NCBI GenBank assembly: GCA_964421595.1
Contig: CAYQXY010000010.1
Location: 1-64,000, forward strand
Length of the DNA: 64,000 bases
Direction: 5' to 3'
DNA from: PXAP01 sp964421595
Lineage (GTDB): Bacteria; Bacteroidota; Bacteroidia; Bacteroidales; PUMT01
How positions within the stretch are numbered: position 1 is the stretch's first letter; every line of letters starts with the position of its first letter. Below the pieces are notes generated by a model. It saw nothing but the letters and a program-made list of their open reading frames with translations, was not told the origin of the DNA and did no database searches. Shown one piece after another: positions 44,785-54,330 of the stretch. The position numbers and the translations under genes are program-made.

Positions 44785-45294
44785 TTAAGCAGGAGAATAC
44801 TCATCAAAACTTTTATCAGTATAAAATATTACAATTCTGCTGACAGATTTTGATTTATTTACACTTGTAACGTCCGGAGAGAGGCTCGAATCACTTTTGT
44901 AATCATTGCCGGACGTACTCTTGTTTACAAATGTATCTGTTATCTCTGATTCGTTGTTCCTCCCGGTGCTTTCACCTTCATTATCGTGGCCGGCTCTGGT
45001 GTTATTATCACTTTTGGATGACTTTTCCAGTTCTCCGGGGATATAGCCTCCGCCTTCTGAGAATAAATCACGTTGGGTGGCATAATTCCTTACCATGTTG
45101 CCCTTGCCCATAATAAGCCAATCGGGATTAAGGTAAGGGAAGTTAATAAGTATTTTCTGTATAAAATCAAAACCGGGCTTGTTTCTGCCAGAAAGTATGT
45201 GCGAAATGCTGGAAGGCTGAACACCAATAATTTCAGCAAATCTGGCAGAGGAAAGCTGTTCTTTGTTTAAGAATTTGAGCAAACGATCCTTCAT
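44785..45294 (-). CDS. XRE-type transcriptional regulator
   Basis: The 169-residue protein has an N-terminal helix-turn-helix (about 14-70: SARFAEIIGVQPSSISHILSGRNKPGFDFIQKILINFP, then LNPDWLIMGKG). After residue 75 comes a long Ser/Asn/Asp-rich linker, then a short hydrophobic end (SRIVIFYTDKSFDEYSP). The family is common in Bacteroidota; the C-terminal part often is conserved although its role is unknown. Upstream, on the minus strand, is a TACATTTG promoter core set inside a palindrome that could serve as its own operator. Confidence 0.88.
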   Translation of the reverse strand: MKDRLLKFLNKEQLSSARFAEIIGVQPSSISHILSGRNKPGFDFIQKILINFPYLNPDWLIMGKGNMVRNYATQRDLFSEGGGYIPGELEKSSKSDNNTRAGHDNEGESTGRNNESEITDTFVNKSTSGNDYKSDSSLSPDVTSVNKSKSVSRIVIFYTDKSFDEYSPA

Positions 45295-45338
45295 TTTCAG
45301 GTAATAAACAGGTTTAACATCATAAATCCCAAATCAAT

Positions 45339-45351
45339 ATACAAATGTAAT
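45339..45351 (-). promoter_or_regulatory. Promoter core and possible operator for the XRE gene
   Basis: On the minus strand this reads ATTACATTTGTAT. It contains TACATTTG, an exact TAnnTTTG core, placing transcription start near 45335, about 40 bases before the ATG at 45294. It overlaps a palindromic half-site also found at 45385-45398. Confidence 0.45.
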
Positions 45352-45384
45352 CAATATCGCAATAACATCTGTAACTTTAATTGC

Positions 45385-45398
45385 ATTACATTTGTAAT
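45385..45398. promoter_or_regulatory. Perfect palindrome ATTACATTTGTAAT, candidate operator
   Basis: The site is a near-perfect palindrome (ATTACA-TT-TGTAAT) 34 bases upstream of the XRE promoter core and inverted relative to it. It is also a + strand TAnnTTTG word, so it may be a divergent promoter. Confidence 0.4.
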
Positions 45399-46416
45399 TG
45401 CAGTATGTATATAGTTATTCCGTTGAATGTAATATTAATTAAAATAAAAACAATTATTTAAAGTTTTGGTTATATGATATTTATGATAGATACAAATATT
45501 CAGAATAAAAGTTAAAGTGTTGTATAATAAAACATTGTGCTTTTAAATTCTACTGTTAAATATATAATTTATTTAAACACCATATATACCTGATTTATAG
45601 TATATTAAAATGTTCCAATCCGTTATTTATTTACCTTTGTAATTGAAAGTGGTGATTTTATTTAACCAATAATTTACCATATTTTTACAAATTACTGGTT
45701 TAATGTGTTATATGATCCATATTAATTCCATAAAAATGCATTATTTTCATTCTTGAATATTGATTACATATGTAAATATAGCCGATTTCCACAATAATTA
45801 AATAAATTGAGTTCATGAATACAGCTGAATCCGGAATGATTAGCTGCCTGCACAGAGTGAATAAGAGACCGGAATTAATTTAAAATGAAAATCACCCGGG
45901 AACCAGGTAATATGGATAAGAAGGACTAATGCTGTATCATCCTGAAATTTAGTAGTATAATGTAATAATACAATAAATTGAAGTTGTTCACATTTTAATA
46001 TTTGAATTCGCGCTGACCATTATACTCAAATAACTAATCCTGATGATGTAAAAATCTTAGATTTTCAAATTTATTCGCGCGGAGTATGTGCTTGAGTGAT
46101 ATAAATAATGTCAGCTGCAATGATTATATTTACCCTGCATTACTCCTGACTTTATTTGGCCAGTCATCGCCTTTCAGAAAGTATGGAAACATCAAGCCGA
46201 TTATTAATAACTTCCTTCGATCTACTTAAATATTTAATCCTGTTATTCAGTTTTTTATCTTAACATAACATCGTTGACAAAATACCTGTAATACTAGTAG
46301 AGATAGTAAAGAAAATTTTTTATAAAGTAAGTGCTAATTTGTAATTTTCCTTAAAAGTAATTAATTTCATCCCTTGGACTATATCATTATAACAGCCTAA
46401 TAATAAAACCTGAATT

Positions 46417-48744
46417 ATGGAAAAGTTTAGCCTTTCATCTGTAGAAAAATCTTTCTTTGATATTAGCAAAAATGAAAAAATTTCTACCAGAATACCTTAT
46501 ATAACAGTTGATAATTTTCCTAAACTGGGACTTTTTACTGCTCTCAGATTTATCGAATGGGTGTCGGAGAACCCTGCAGGAGTTATCAGTCTCCCGACAG
46601 GAAAAACTCCTGAATATTTTATTAAATGGACAAAACGTATCGTTGATAACTGGAATGATTCCCAGATCAAGGATATCAGGAAAAATTATGGCTTGAATGC
46701 TACTGTCAGGCCTGATTTGAGTAAACTTCAGTTTGTGCAGATAGATGAGTTCTATCCAATTAGTTCAAATCAGCATAACAGTTTCTATCACTATGTTAAC
46801 GAATATTATATAAAAGGCTTCGGGCTCAACCCAAAAAACGCTTTGCTTATTAATTCTGATGCGATTCCTCTTCCCGGCAATAAACATTTTTCAGAAATTT
46901 TTCCCGATAACAGGGTTGATCTTTCACTAAGATACAGGGAGGCTAAATCATCTTTCGAATGTCTTCAGCAAAGTGCTGTATTCTCGATAGATGAATGGTG
47001 TACAAAGTATGAGAAGGCAATCCAGGAGAAAGGCGGCATTGGATTCTTTCTTGGAGGAATCGGGCCCGACGGGCATATCGCCTTTAATACACGTGGCTCT
47101 GATCATCATTCCACAACCAGACTTACTGCCACTAATTTCGAAACCCAGGCAGTTGCTGCCGGAGATCTTGGAGGGATCGAGATATCAAGAAACCGTCTTG
47201 TTATAACAATAGGACTCCAGACTATTACTTATAATCCTGAAGCGGTCGCAGTCATTTTTGCAGCAGGCGAGGCTAAGGCGCAAGTGGTTAAATCTGCACT
47301 TGAAAACGAACCCTCCAACATATACCCTGCCACTGCTTTACATTCTTTAAAAAACGCAAGGTTTTACCTGACAAATGGTGCAGCTTCATTGCTGGAAGAC
47401 AGTGTAGACCTTTATTATAAATCAGGGGAATGGACACATCAAAAAACTGAAAGCGCCGTAATTGATCTGTGCAAAAAACTGGACAAATACGGGCACCATT
47501 TAAGGCTGGATGACCTGAAGAAGGATAAATACTGCAGCCTGATACCTGACCTTGGTGAAGAAACGGTAAAATCGGTAATAAACTCCATTATCGGTAAGAT
47601 GAAAAGTGGCATGGAAGATGAAGAAAAGCAGGTATACTATCATACCGGGCCTCATCATGATGATATAATGCTGGCTATCCTCCCCCATATTCACAGATTG
47701 CTAAGAAACGAAACCAATAAGGCATACTTTTCTGTCCTGACCTCAGGGTTTACAGCTGTCACCAATCAGTTCCTTCGTGAAGCACTTGAGGATACTAAAA
47801 GATTTCTGGACAAGGGGTTAATCCAGATGGTAGATTATCCTGATTTTTTTGAAATAGGATACAGTCTCAAATGGGACAAGGACGTTTATCATTTCTTAAA
47901 TAAAGTCGCTTCCGGAGAACCATCAGAAAGGAGAAGAGGACTGGCGCACAGGATAATCAGGGCCATTGTTGATATACATAAGATAAAAACCCGGGAAGAT
48001 CTGCGGAATCAGATAGACAGTATTTTATCGGTTTTGAGAAAAAGTTATGATGGCGAGAAAAATCCCCCTAATATTCAAACATTAAAGGGAATGATCAGGG
48101 AGTTTGAAGAAGAGCTTGTCTGGGCGCATTTTGGCATTCAGGTTAAAAACGTTCATCATCTAAGACTGGGTTTTTATACCGGAGATGTATTTACTGCACA
48201 ACCTGAGAGAGACAGGGATGTTAAACCGATTCTTGAAATGTTAAGAAAGACAAAGCCCACTGTTATCAGCCTGGCCTTCGATCCGGAAGGCAGCGGGCCG
48301 GATACTCATTATAAGGTTCTTCAGGCAATTGCCGAAGCAGTAAGACTGTGGGGAAAGGAAACAGACCTCTCAGAACTGCGCATATGGGGATACAGAAATG
48401 TCTGGTATAAATTCCATCCGGCAGAAGTGAATGTTATTGTGCCGGTTTCACTTAATGCCCTTGCCGTGCTGGAAGATACTTTTACAGACTGCTACCTGAG
48501 CCAGGTTGACGCATCATTCCCAAGTTACCAGCATGACGGAAAATTCAGTGAATTGACAAAAAACACCTGGGTAGACCAGCTAAAAACAATCCAGCTACTT
48601 CTGGGCAAGGATTATTTCTATCAGAATCTGAGTCCACGTATCAGGTCAACTCATGGAATGTTGTTTTTCAAGGATATGAATGTTGATGAATTTCTGGATA
48701 ATGCCAGGGAACTGGAAAAATCAATGGAAGGAATAAGACTCTGA
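46417..48744 (+). CDS. Glucosamine-6-phosphate deaminase-like protein fused to a PIG-L/LmbE domain
   Basis: The 775-residue protein has an N-terminal NagB-like domain (about 1-350) and a PIG-L deacetylase-like domain (about 400-640). NagB features include SLPTGKTPEYFIKW, Asp110 in QIDEFYPI (base position) and GGIGPDGHIAFN with Asp218 and His220. The third triad residue, Glu in E. coli (FNEP), is Thr225 here (FNTRG). The PIG-L zinc motif PHHDD is at 412-416. This fusion is known across Bacteroidota, but its reaction is not certain. Deamination coupled to deacetylation of an amino sugar is an inference. It stands 5 kb from nagA, downstream of the palindrome-rich region. Confidence 0.83.
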   Translation: MEKFSLSSVEKSFFDISKNEKISTRIPYITVDNFPKLGLFTALRFIEWVSENPAGVISLPTGKTPEYFIKWTKRIVDNWNDSQIKDIRKNYGLNATVRPDLSKLQFVQIDEFYPISSNQHNSFYHYVNEYYIKGFGLNPKNALLINSDAIPLPGNKHFSEIFPDNRVDLSLRYREAKSSFECLQQSAVFSIDEWCTKYEKAIQEKGGIGFFLGGIGPDGHIAFNTRGSDHHSTTRLTATNFETQAVAAGDLGGIEISRNRLVITIGLQTITYNPEAVAVIFAAGEAKAQVVKSALENEPSNIYPATALHSLKNARFYLTNGAASLLEDSVDLYYKSGEWTHQKTESAVIDLCKKLDKYGHHLRLDDLKKDKYCSLIPDLGEETVKSVINSIIGKMKSGMEDEEKQVYYHTGPHHDDIMLAILPHIHRLLRNETNKAYFSVLTSGFTAVTNQFLREALEDTKRFLDKGLIQMVDYPDFFEIGYSLKWDKDVYHFLNKVASGEPSERRRGLAHRIIRAIVDIHKIKTREDLRNQIDSILSVLRKSYDGEKNPPNIQTLKGMIREFEEELVWAHFGIQVKNVHHLRLGFYTGDVFTAQPERDRDVKPILEMLRKTKPTVISLAFDPEGSGPDTHYKVLQAIAEAVRLWGKETDLSELRIWGYRNVWYKFHPAEVNVIVPVSLNALAVLEDTFTDCYLSQVDASFPSYQHDGKFSELTKNTWVDQLKTIQLLLGKDYFYQNLSPRIRSTHGMLFFKDMNVDEFLDNARELEKSMEGIRL

Positions 48745-48793
48745 TAATTAACTGCACCAATTATCCGCCTTCAAAGTACGAGATTACATGTTA

Positions 48794-48831
48794 AGCTAAA
48801 AAAACCCATGCAGGCATGGGTTTTTTTAGCT
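48794..48831. terminator. Bidirectional intrinsic terminator
   Basis: A near-perfect long inverted repeat has CCCATG pairing with CATGGG around CAGG. Seven T residues follow the stem on each strand. The arms extend 17 bases (AGCTAAAAAAACCCATG). It lies 50 bases past the NagB-like gene and about 100 bases from the DUF368 gene end, serving both. Confidence 0.85.
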
Positions 48832-48931
48832 TTGATTCACTCCCTGTTCAAAGTTAAACGCTTACTTGAACCCGTGCTATTAAACACAAATCAAAACAGA
48901 AGATTAAGACAATTCAATAATGAGTTGGTAC

Positions 48932-49891
48932 CTATTCTGGCTGATCAACTTTTTCCGGATGCTTTTCGGCTATTTTTTCTATAAGCCAGATCGTAAGGTA
49001 TCCGGCAATCATTAGCAGAATCGCTATAATAACCTCCGGGGAAAAAGATTCGGGAATATATTTATCGTAATTTTGAATAACAGGAGTACCATCTGTTTTT
49101 AAAACCGCAGATCCAAGTTCATCGACCCTGAATACCGGATCTTTCCAGGGCCACAATAAAATTAGCGAGCCGGCGATAAATCCGGTAAGTGAGGCAAGTG
49201 TTATATTCCTGAACTTCCGGAATATCCAGGATAGAAAATGTGAAAAGGCAAGTAATCCGAGAACAATACCAATAAGCACTGGTAGCAGGATGTCAAGCCT
49301 TAATTCATTTACCGCCTCTATAGCTACAAGCTCATAGTTGCCCATCAGAATTAATATAAAAGAACCTGAAAGGCCTGGTAATATCATGCTGCAGACAGCT
49401 ACAATTCCACAGAGAACCAGGTATAAAAATCCTTCATTACCCTGCGCCGGACTCATTGACGATATCCATATTGCCAGTCCGGCACCAGCGATGAAGGTAA
49501 TTATCACCAGAGAGTCCCATTTGCCAATTGTTTTACCTACAAACCAGACAGAAGCGATAATGAGTCCGAAAAAATACGACCAGATGTAAACAGGATAGAA
49601 TTCAAAAAGCCATCCCAATACCCTGGCGAGAGTAAATATACTTAGAACAGCACCAGAAAAAACTGCAAACAGAAATGAAAAATTTATATGCGATGCAAAA
49701 GACCTGAATTCTCCTTTCAAAATAAAAGAAAGTGCGATATGATCTATTGATTTAAGCGAATGAATTAGTTTTTCAAAAATGCCGGTTATTAATGCAATGG
49801 TTCCGCCTGAAACCCCAGGAATTACATTTGCAGCTCCCATTGCAAATCCTTTAAGAGTCAGAGCCAGATATTCTCTGATATTATTTTTCAT
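48932..49891 (-). CDS. DUF368 membrane protein, putative undecaprenyl phosphate transporter
   Basis: The 319-residue protein has about eight hydrophobic helices with the DUF368 mark GAANVIPGVSGGTIALITGIFEKLI near the start and MILPGLSGSFILILMGNYE in the second half, two related PGxSG motifs. Members of this family (PopT) have been shown to return the lipid carrier C55-P across the membrane in other bacteria. The same role here is likely. The phosphosulfolactate synthase lies 65 bases upstream on the same strand. Confidence 0.88.
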   Translation of the reverse strand: MKNNIREYLALTLKGFAMGAANVIPGVSGGTIALITGIFEKLIHSLKSIDHIALSFILKGEFRSFASHINFSFLFAVFSGAVLSIFTLARVLGWLFEFYPVYIWSYFFGLIIASVWFVGKTIGKWDSLVIITFIAGAGLAIWISSMSPAQGNEGFLYLVLCGIVAVCSMILPGLSGSFILILMGNYELVAIEAVNELRLDILLPVLIGIVLGLLAFSHFLSWIFRKFRNITLASLTGFIAGSLILLWPWKDPVFRVDELGSAVLKTDGTPVIQNYDKYIPESFSPEVIIAILLMIAGYLTIWLIEKIAEKHPEKVDQPE

Positions 49892-49956
49892 ACAATTACA
49901 AGTAGTTTTTTGAATATTGCCCGGACTGTGAAAGCAGTTTTATTCTGACAGGTAAA

Positions 49957-50730
49957 CTATTGTTTCATGTCCCCTGGAAGGAATTCCATCAATGTGTCAC
50001 CCCTTAAACCAAGCCGGAGTGCCTCCATTGCAAGAACTTCATCGGGAGCTATATTGCCAAGGTTTACATTGGCCCCAAGCATCCTGATAAAATACACCTG
50101 CTGGTTCTTTAGGGGAGCTTCCCATATGACATCACTTTGCTTAACATTACCGGTGATATCTTTAATAAGATCATCGTTGGCAGACCCATCAGCATTGTAA
50201 ATTCCGGTGGTACCGCTCTCCCTTGCTTCTGCAATAACTTTCCATGCACCTGCCTTCAGTTCAGACTGCATCATGCTAACCCACTGATCTACAGGTATAA
50301 CAACTCCTGCAAGTTTTGAACCTACCTCAGACAAAACCTGCACCTCACGTGACAATATTTCAATACAACTTAGTTTATTATCATGATCAATACTTACTGT
50401 GCCATCAGAGACTTCAACCAGATCGAGGTTATGTGCAGAAATGAATTTCCTGTATTCCTCAAACATGCCCCGAATATAAAAGGCTTCAAAGAGTGTACCT
50501 CCAAAATAGGGCCTGATGTTACCCTTACGGTAAACATCTAATTTAGCATTAAGATCTTTGGTGATCAGAGCTGTTCCGAACCCCAGTTTTACAAAATCAG
50601 TAAAATCACCTGAAGATCTGACAAACTCTTCGGCCTCCTTAACGCTCAAGCCTTTATCCATCATCATAGTGATGCCGCTCTCCCTTGGTTTGTCTGACCT
50701 GTCAGGGATGTGCGGAATTAAGTAATCCAT
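49957..50730 (-). CDS. comA: Phosphosulfolactate synthase (ComA family)
   Basis: This 257-residue TIM-barrel enzyme adds sulfite to phosphoenolpyruvate to give phosphosulfolactate. Family marks are GITMMMDKGLSVKEAEEFV, DFVKLGFGTALI, RPYFGGTLFEAFYI, VEVSDGTVSI, and WEAPLKNQQVYFI with GANVNLGNI. The pathway is best known for coenzyme M in methanogens. In Bacteroidota it could feed sulfonate compounds such as sulfolactate or capnine-type sulfonolipids; no other gene of those pathways is visible here. It has no signal peptide. Confidence 0.87.
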   Translation of the reverse strand: MDYLIPHIPDRSDKPRESGITMMMDKGLSVKEAEEFVRSSGDFTDFVKLGFGTALITKDLNAKLDVYRKGNIRPYFGGTLFEAFYIRGMFEEYRKFISAHNLDLVEVSDGTVSIDHDNKLSCIEILSREVQVLSEVGSKLAGVVIPVDQWVSMMQSELKAGAWKVIAEARESGTTGIYNADGSANDDLIKDITGNVKQSDVIWEAPLKNQQVYFIRMLGANVNLGNIAPDEVLAMEALRLGLRGDTLMEFLPGDMKQ

Positions 50731-50751
50731 AAACCTGTGGAATTAAATTTT

Positions 50752-52167
50752 TTAATTTGCCTGTTGAAATTCTATTATGAGCCGCTTAACGGCGGCAAGC
50801 CGGGAGGCCCTTGGATAATAGGCAAAAAACTCCTTATGCAAATCATAATCAAGAGATAGCGCAATTCTAAGATGATGATCGGCTCTCTCGCTTTGCTTAT
50901 TCATAAGATGATAAGCAGCAAGCCTGTAGTTAAAAAGCGCAACTCCGGGATTAATTCCCGATGCTTCTTCCAGTATCTTTATTGCATTATCATTATTATT
51001 TAAATTCCTAAAAGTCTCAGCCAGGTTTATCCATGAATCAAAATCCTGTGGATCGAACTCAACTGCAGTCCTGTAGGCGTTTGTAGCTTCCTCAAGCCGG
51101 TTGAGTTTAATGTAGATATTCCCCAGCGAGTACCAATACTCAGAATTGTCAGGAGAAAAATTCAGAGCCTTCTTTACATGGTCAAGGCTTTCGGTATAAT
51201 TTTCCCGGGCGAATTTAACCATGCCCAATCCAAGCCAGGCGTCTGCAAAGTCCGGATTGATCTTAAGAGTTTTCAGGTAATATTTGTGTGCATCATCCCA
51301 CTTTTCAATCTTCTCATAACACTCTCCTATATAGCACATTACCTGCTCGTTATTTTCTTCGAGGTAAAGTAATTCCTTGTATATTTCAATGGCACCTAAC
51401 TGGTCGCCACTGTTTGCAAGCGTATTTGCCTTATTGAAGTATGCTGAAGAATATTCTTCATCAAGAGCAATTGCATAATCATAACACTCTATTGCCTTTT
51501 CAAAGTTTTCCATCCTGTTATATACAACCCCCATATTGTACCATACATTTTCGGAGAAGGGGTCTATATCAAGAAATTTATTATAATATTCCAGTGCCTT
51601 ATCCAGTTTGTCGTCCCGCTCATAACAATATGCAATGTCGTAGATATATGACAAATTTTCCGGCTCCAGATCATATGCCTGAAGAAGATATCTGAGAGCT
51701 GCCGCAAACTGGTTCTGCTGTTCAAAAGCCATTGCCACATTCGACATTATATCCGTTTTCCCGTCCTCAGTAAGCAAAATTGCTTTGTTGAACTGTTTAA
51801 TAGCATCTCTCGTGTTACCCAGTAAATTAAGTGAAATACCTTTTGTGAAATAGACTTCTGGGTTATTCAACTCTATTTTTTCGATAGTCTTTAAAATACG
51901 CAGGGCCTCATGGGGTTGGGCCTTTTCATTTAGTATTATTGATTTTTTTAGCTGTATAACCGTAGAGGAAGGGTGTTGTATTGTAGCGTGCTGAACCGCT
52001 TTGAATGCACGGTTAAATTTAGCCAGATTAAGATAATGGTCGATAATCTCTTCAAATTCATCGACATCAAAGTAATAACGGGTATTATTGCTTATCATTT
52101 CTTCATATCGCCGCACAACCTCAACAATACCGCTTTCTCTGTAAAATCGATCTTTTTCTTCGTTCAT
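50752..52167 (-). CDS. Tetratricopeptide repeat protein
   Basis: I start at ATG 52167 (MNEEKDRFYRESGIVEVV); the open frame runs 21 codons further but that stretch is not typical. The 471-residue product is nearly all TPR repeats, about ten, for example NPEVYFTKGISLNLLGNTRDAIKQFNKAI, NVWYNMGVVYNRMENFEKAIECYDYAI and DAWLGLGMVKFARENYTESLDHVKKAL. There is no signal peptide, so it is probably a cytosolic scaffold. Function unknown. It lies 21 bases upstream of the phosphosulfolactate synthase on the same strand and may share its transcript. Confidence 0.85.
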   Translation of the reverse strand: MNEEKDRFYRESGIVEVVRRYEEMISNNTRYYFDVDEFEEIIDHYLNLAKFNRAFKAVQHATIQHPSSTVIQLKKSIILNEKAQPHEALRILKTIEKIELNNPEVYFTKGISLNLLGNTRDAIKQFNKAILLTEDGKTDIMSNVAMAFEQQNQFAAALRYLLQAYDLEPENLSYIYDIAYCYERDDKLDKALEYYNKFLDIDPFSENVWYNMGVVYNRMENFEKAIECYDYAIALDEEYSSAYFNKANTLANSGDQLGAIEIYKELLYLEENNEQVMCYIGECYEKIEKWDDAHKYYLKTLKINPDFADAWLGLGMVKFARENYTESLDHVKKALNFSPDNSEYWYSLGNIYIKLNRLEEATNAYRTAVEFDPQDFDSWINLAETFRNLNNNDNAIKILEEASGINPGVALFNYRLAAYHLMNKQSERADHHLRIALSLDYDLHKEFFAYYPRASRLAAVKRLIIEFQQAN

Positions 52168-52439
52168 AATCTTATAAAATAAGGCGGTAAATTTACAAAT
52201 TATAATTGAAGCATTTAAGCCTGGTAACATATCTTAACAAAACATATATAATACTAAGCCACAATAAATGTAATATCAAATTCCAATAATCAACACTCCT
52301 GATCGTTTTTTTTTTTAACAATGAATAAACAATAGAGGTTCAACCAGGTTTTTATTAAATTAACTTGAATATTTTCTTAATTATTAGTAAATTGCATTTA
52401 GCTGCGATTCTAAATAAAACATTAAATAAAAACATTATC

Positions 52440-53345
52440 ATGGAAAATTTCAGAGAAAAACGCCTTGAGCAACAACTCAAGTCCCAACAAAGCACCAGCA
52501 TTATAATTGGTGTGATTCTGCTTTTATCTATACTTGGAAATGTTTTTCTATTTATCCGAAACAGTGGACTTAATAATGAAAATGAGGAGCTTATAAGCGA
52601 AAAAAATCAGCTGATAACTGAAGTTCAGACTGCAGGAGAAACAAATGCACAGCTGGAGGCACAGGTTACAGATCTCAATCAGCAGATGGAACAGATCAGG
52701 GAAGGCGCTGAAACGCTTGAAGGGCAGGTATCTACACGAGATAACCGGATAGCCACCCTCAGAAGGCAGATTGCGCAGGCTCAGGAAGCAGACGAGTTAC
52801 GTGCCGAAGAACTTGAGGCTGCCGAACAGGAGATAAACAAGCTTGAAAATGAACGCCAGGAATTGTTGGTAGAACTGGAATTAATCAATGAACGGTTAAC
52901 CGGTCTCAGAAGCCAGCATGAAGCACTTACCAGACAAATTGAAGAGGTGAGTTATGTAACTGTGTATAATATTGCAGTGAATCACCTGCGTGACAGATGG
53001 CTTGGAAGACCTGTAACTATGGAAGTGGCCAGGAGGGTTAACAGGACAGAGGTCAGCTTCGAAATTGACGGCAACATATTTGTTGAACCGGGATTGATCA
53101 ACGTTCACCTCCTTATGAAAGATGCTAACGGCAATATTGTGAATCCCTCTGAAGAAACTTTTATAATTCAAGATACAGAAGAATCAGGTCCATATACCGA
53201 ATTTGCAGAGATACAATACAACCATCAGCCAGTTCCGGTTGAATTTTCTATCGGTTACGATGACAAACTGGAATCAGGTACTTTTACAATGGAGGTATAC
53301 CTAAACGGAAAACTGAGGGGCCAGACACAATTCGAGCTTGAATAG
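52440..53345 (+). CDS. Membrane-anchored coiled-coil protein
   Basis: The start at 52440 (MENFREKRLEQQLKSQQ) gives 301 residues; the open frame upstream of it is AT-rich leader. One membrane helix (IIIGVILLLSILGNVFLFI, about 20-40) is followed by a long coiled coil (about 45-155, rich in E/Q/L such as AQLEAQVTDLNQQMEQIREGAETLEGQV). A C-terminal beta-rich domain follows (about 160-301: RTEVSFEIDGNIFVEPGLINVHLLMKDANGNIV, GTFTMEVYLNGKLRG). I do not recognise the family. A periplasmic spacer or envelope role is plausible. Confidence 0.7.
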   Translation: MENFREKRLEQQLKSQQSTSIIIGVILLLSILGNVFLFIRNSGLNNENEELISEKNQLITEVQTAGETNAQLEAQVTDLNQQMEQIREGAETLEGQVSTRDNRIATLRRQIAQAQEADELRAEELEAAEQEINKLENERQELLVELELINERLTGLRSQHEALTRQIEEVSYVTVYNIAVNHLRDRWLGRPVTMEVARRVNRTEVSFEIDGNIFVEPGLINVHLLMKDANGNIVNPSEETFIIQDTEESGPYTEFAEIQYNHQPVPVEFSIGYDDKLESGTFTMEVYLNGKLRGQTQFELE

Positions 53346-53409
53346 TTTAACAATAGCGTTAAATGTAACCAGGTGAATAAGCTATTCCTGTTTGCAGTGA
53401 TCAAATATT

Positions 53410-54291
53410 CTAACCGTAAATCTCCTTCCGGGAAGCCAACAGGGTATTATTCAGCAGGGAAACAATCGTCATGGGGCCCACACCACCGGGTACAGGCGTT
53501 ATTAAGCTGCATTTAGGGGCCACTTCATCATATTTTACATCGCCAAGGAGTTTCCATCCTGACCTGGTTTTATCTGATTTAACGCGTGTAATACCAACGT
53601 CAATGACCACCGCCCCCTCTTTGACCATGTCTGCCGATACAAATTCAGCTTTGCCCATTGCAACAATCAGGATATCTGCCATGCTGCATACAGTTTTCAG
53701 GTCTTTTGTCCTGCTGTGGCACAATGTTACCGTAGCATCGCCGGGATAACCCTTTCTGGCCATCAGGACAGCCATAGGCTTTCCGACAATGTTACTTCGT
53801 CCCAGAACCACACAATGTTTGCCTGAAGTCTCAATTTTATATCTTTTGATAAGTTCAATTATTCCATTCGGTGTAGCTGAGACATATCCGGGAAGGTCAA
53901 TTAGCAGTCTCCCGACATTAACAGGGTGAAAACCATCAACATCCTTTTCCACTTTTATACGGCCTATCACAGTCTCCTCTGAAATATGAGAAGGCAGGGG
54001 AAGCTGAACAATCAACCCGTCAATCTCAGGATTGTCATTTATCTCATCAATTTTTTCAAGTAAGATCTTTTCGCTGACATTAGCTTCCAGTCTCACCAGG
54101 GTGGATTTAAATCCTACCCTTTCACATGTTTTGACTTTATGAGCAACATAAGTTTCACTGGCTCCATCATTTCCAACTATCATGGCAGCGAGATGAGGTA
54201 TTTTTCCGCCGGCTGCTTTTAGCCTCTCAACCTCAGAGGCTATTTCCTCCATTATTTCTGAAGCAACTTTTTTCCCATCGAGTATAGGCAT
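53410..54291 (-). CDS. folD: Bifunctional methylene-THF dehydrogenase / methenyl-THF cyclohydrolase
   Basis: The 293-residue FolD enzyme supplies 10-formyl-THF for purine and Met-tRNA synthesis. Marks are GNDGASETYVAHKVKTCERVG with the catalytic Lys, GLIVQLPLPSHI, KDVDGFHPVNVGRL, the NADP loop VVLGRSNIVGKPMAVLM and TPVPGGVGPMTIVSLLNNTL. Length is normal. It is followed upstream by ffh with a 39-base gap, on the same strand. Confidence 0.95.
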   Translation of the reverse strand: MPILDGKKVASEIMEEIASEVERLKAAGGKIPHLAAMIVGNDGASETYVAHKVKTCERVGFKSTLVRLEANVSEKILLEKIDEINDNPEIDGLIVQLPLPSHISEETVIGRIKVEKDVDGFHPVNVGRLLIDLPGYVSATPNGIIELIKRYKIETSGKHCVVLGRSNIVGKPMAVLMARKGYPGDATVTLCHSRTKDLKTVCSMADILIVAMGKAEFVSADMVKEGAVVIDVGITRVKSDKTRSGWKLLGDVKYDEVAPKCSLITPVPGGVGPMTIVSLLNNTLLASRKEIYG

Positions 54292-54330
54292 GTCTCAGTG
54301 GATTTTAGGTTAAATTATTTCAAGTAAACA

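Larger units (their letters stand above)
45295..46416. other. 1.1 kb AT-rich non-coding region with repeated palindromes
   Basis: No credible gene is seen. Four related words occur: ATACAAATGTAAT (45339-45351), ATTACATTTGTAAT (45385-45398), TTACCTTTGTAAT (45631-45643) and ATTACATATGTAAAT (45763-45777). The first two form an inverted repeat about 46 bases apart. A separate imperfect inverted repeat, AACCAATAATTT with AAATTACTGGTT, spans about 45664-45701. The second half, before the NagB-like gene, shows nothing I can name. Confidence 0.5.
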
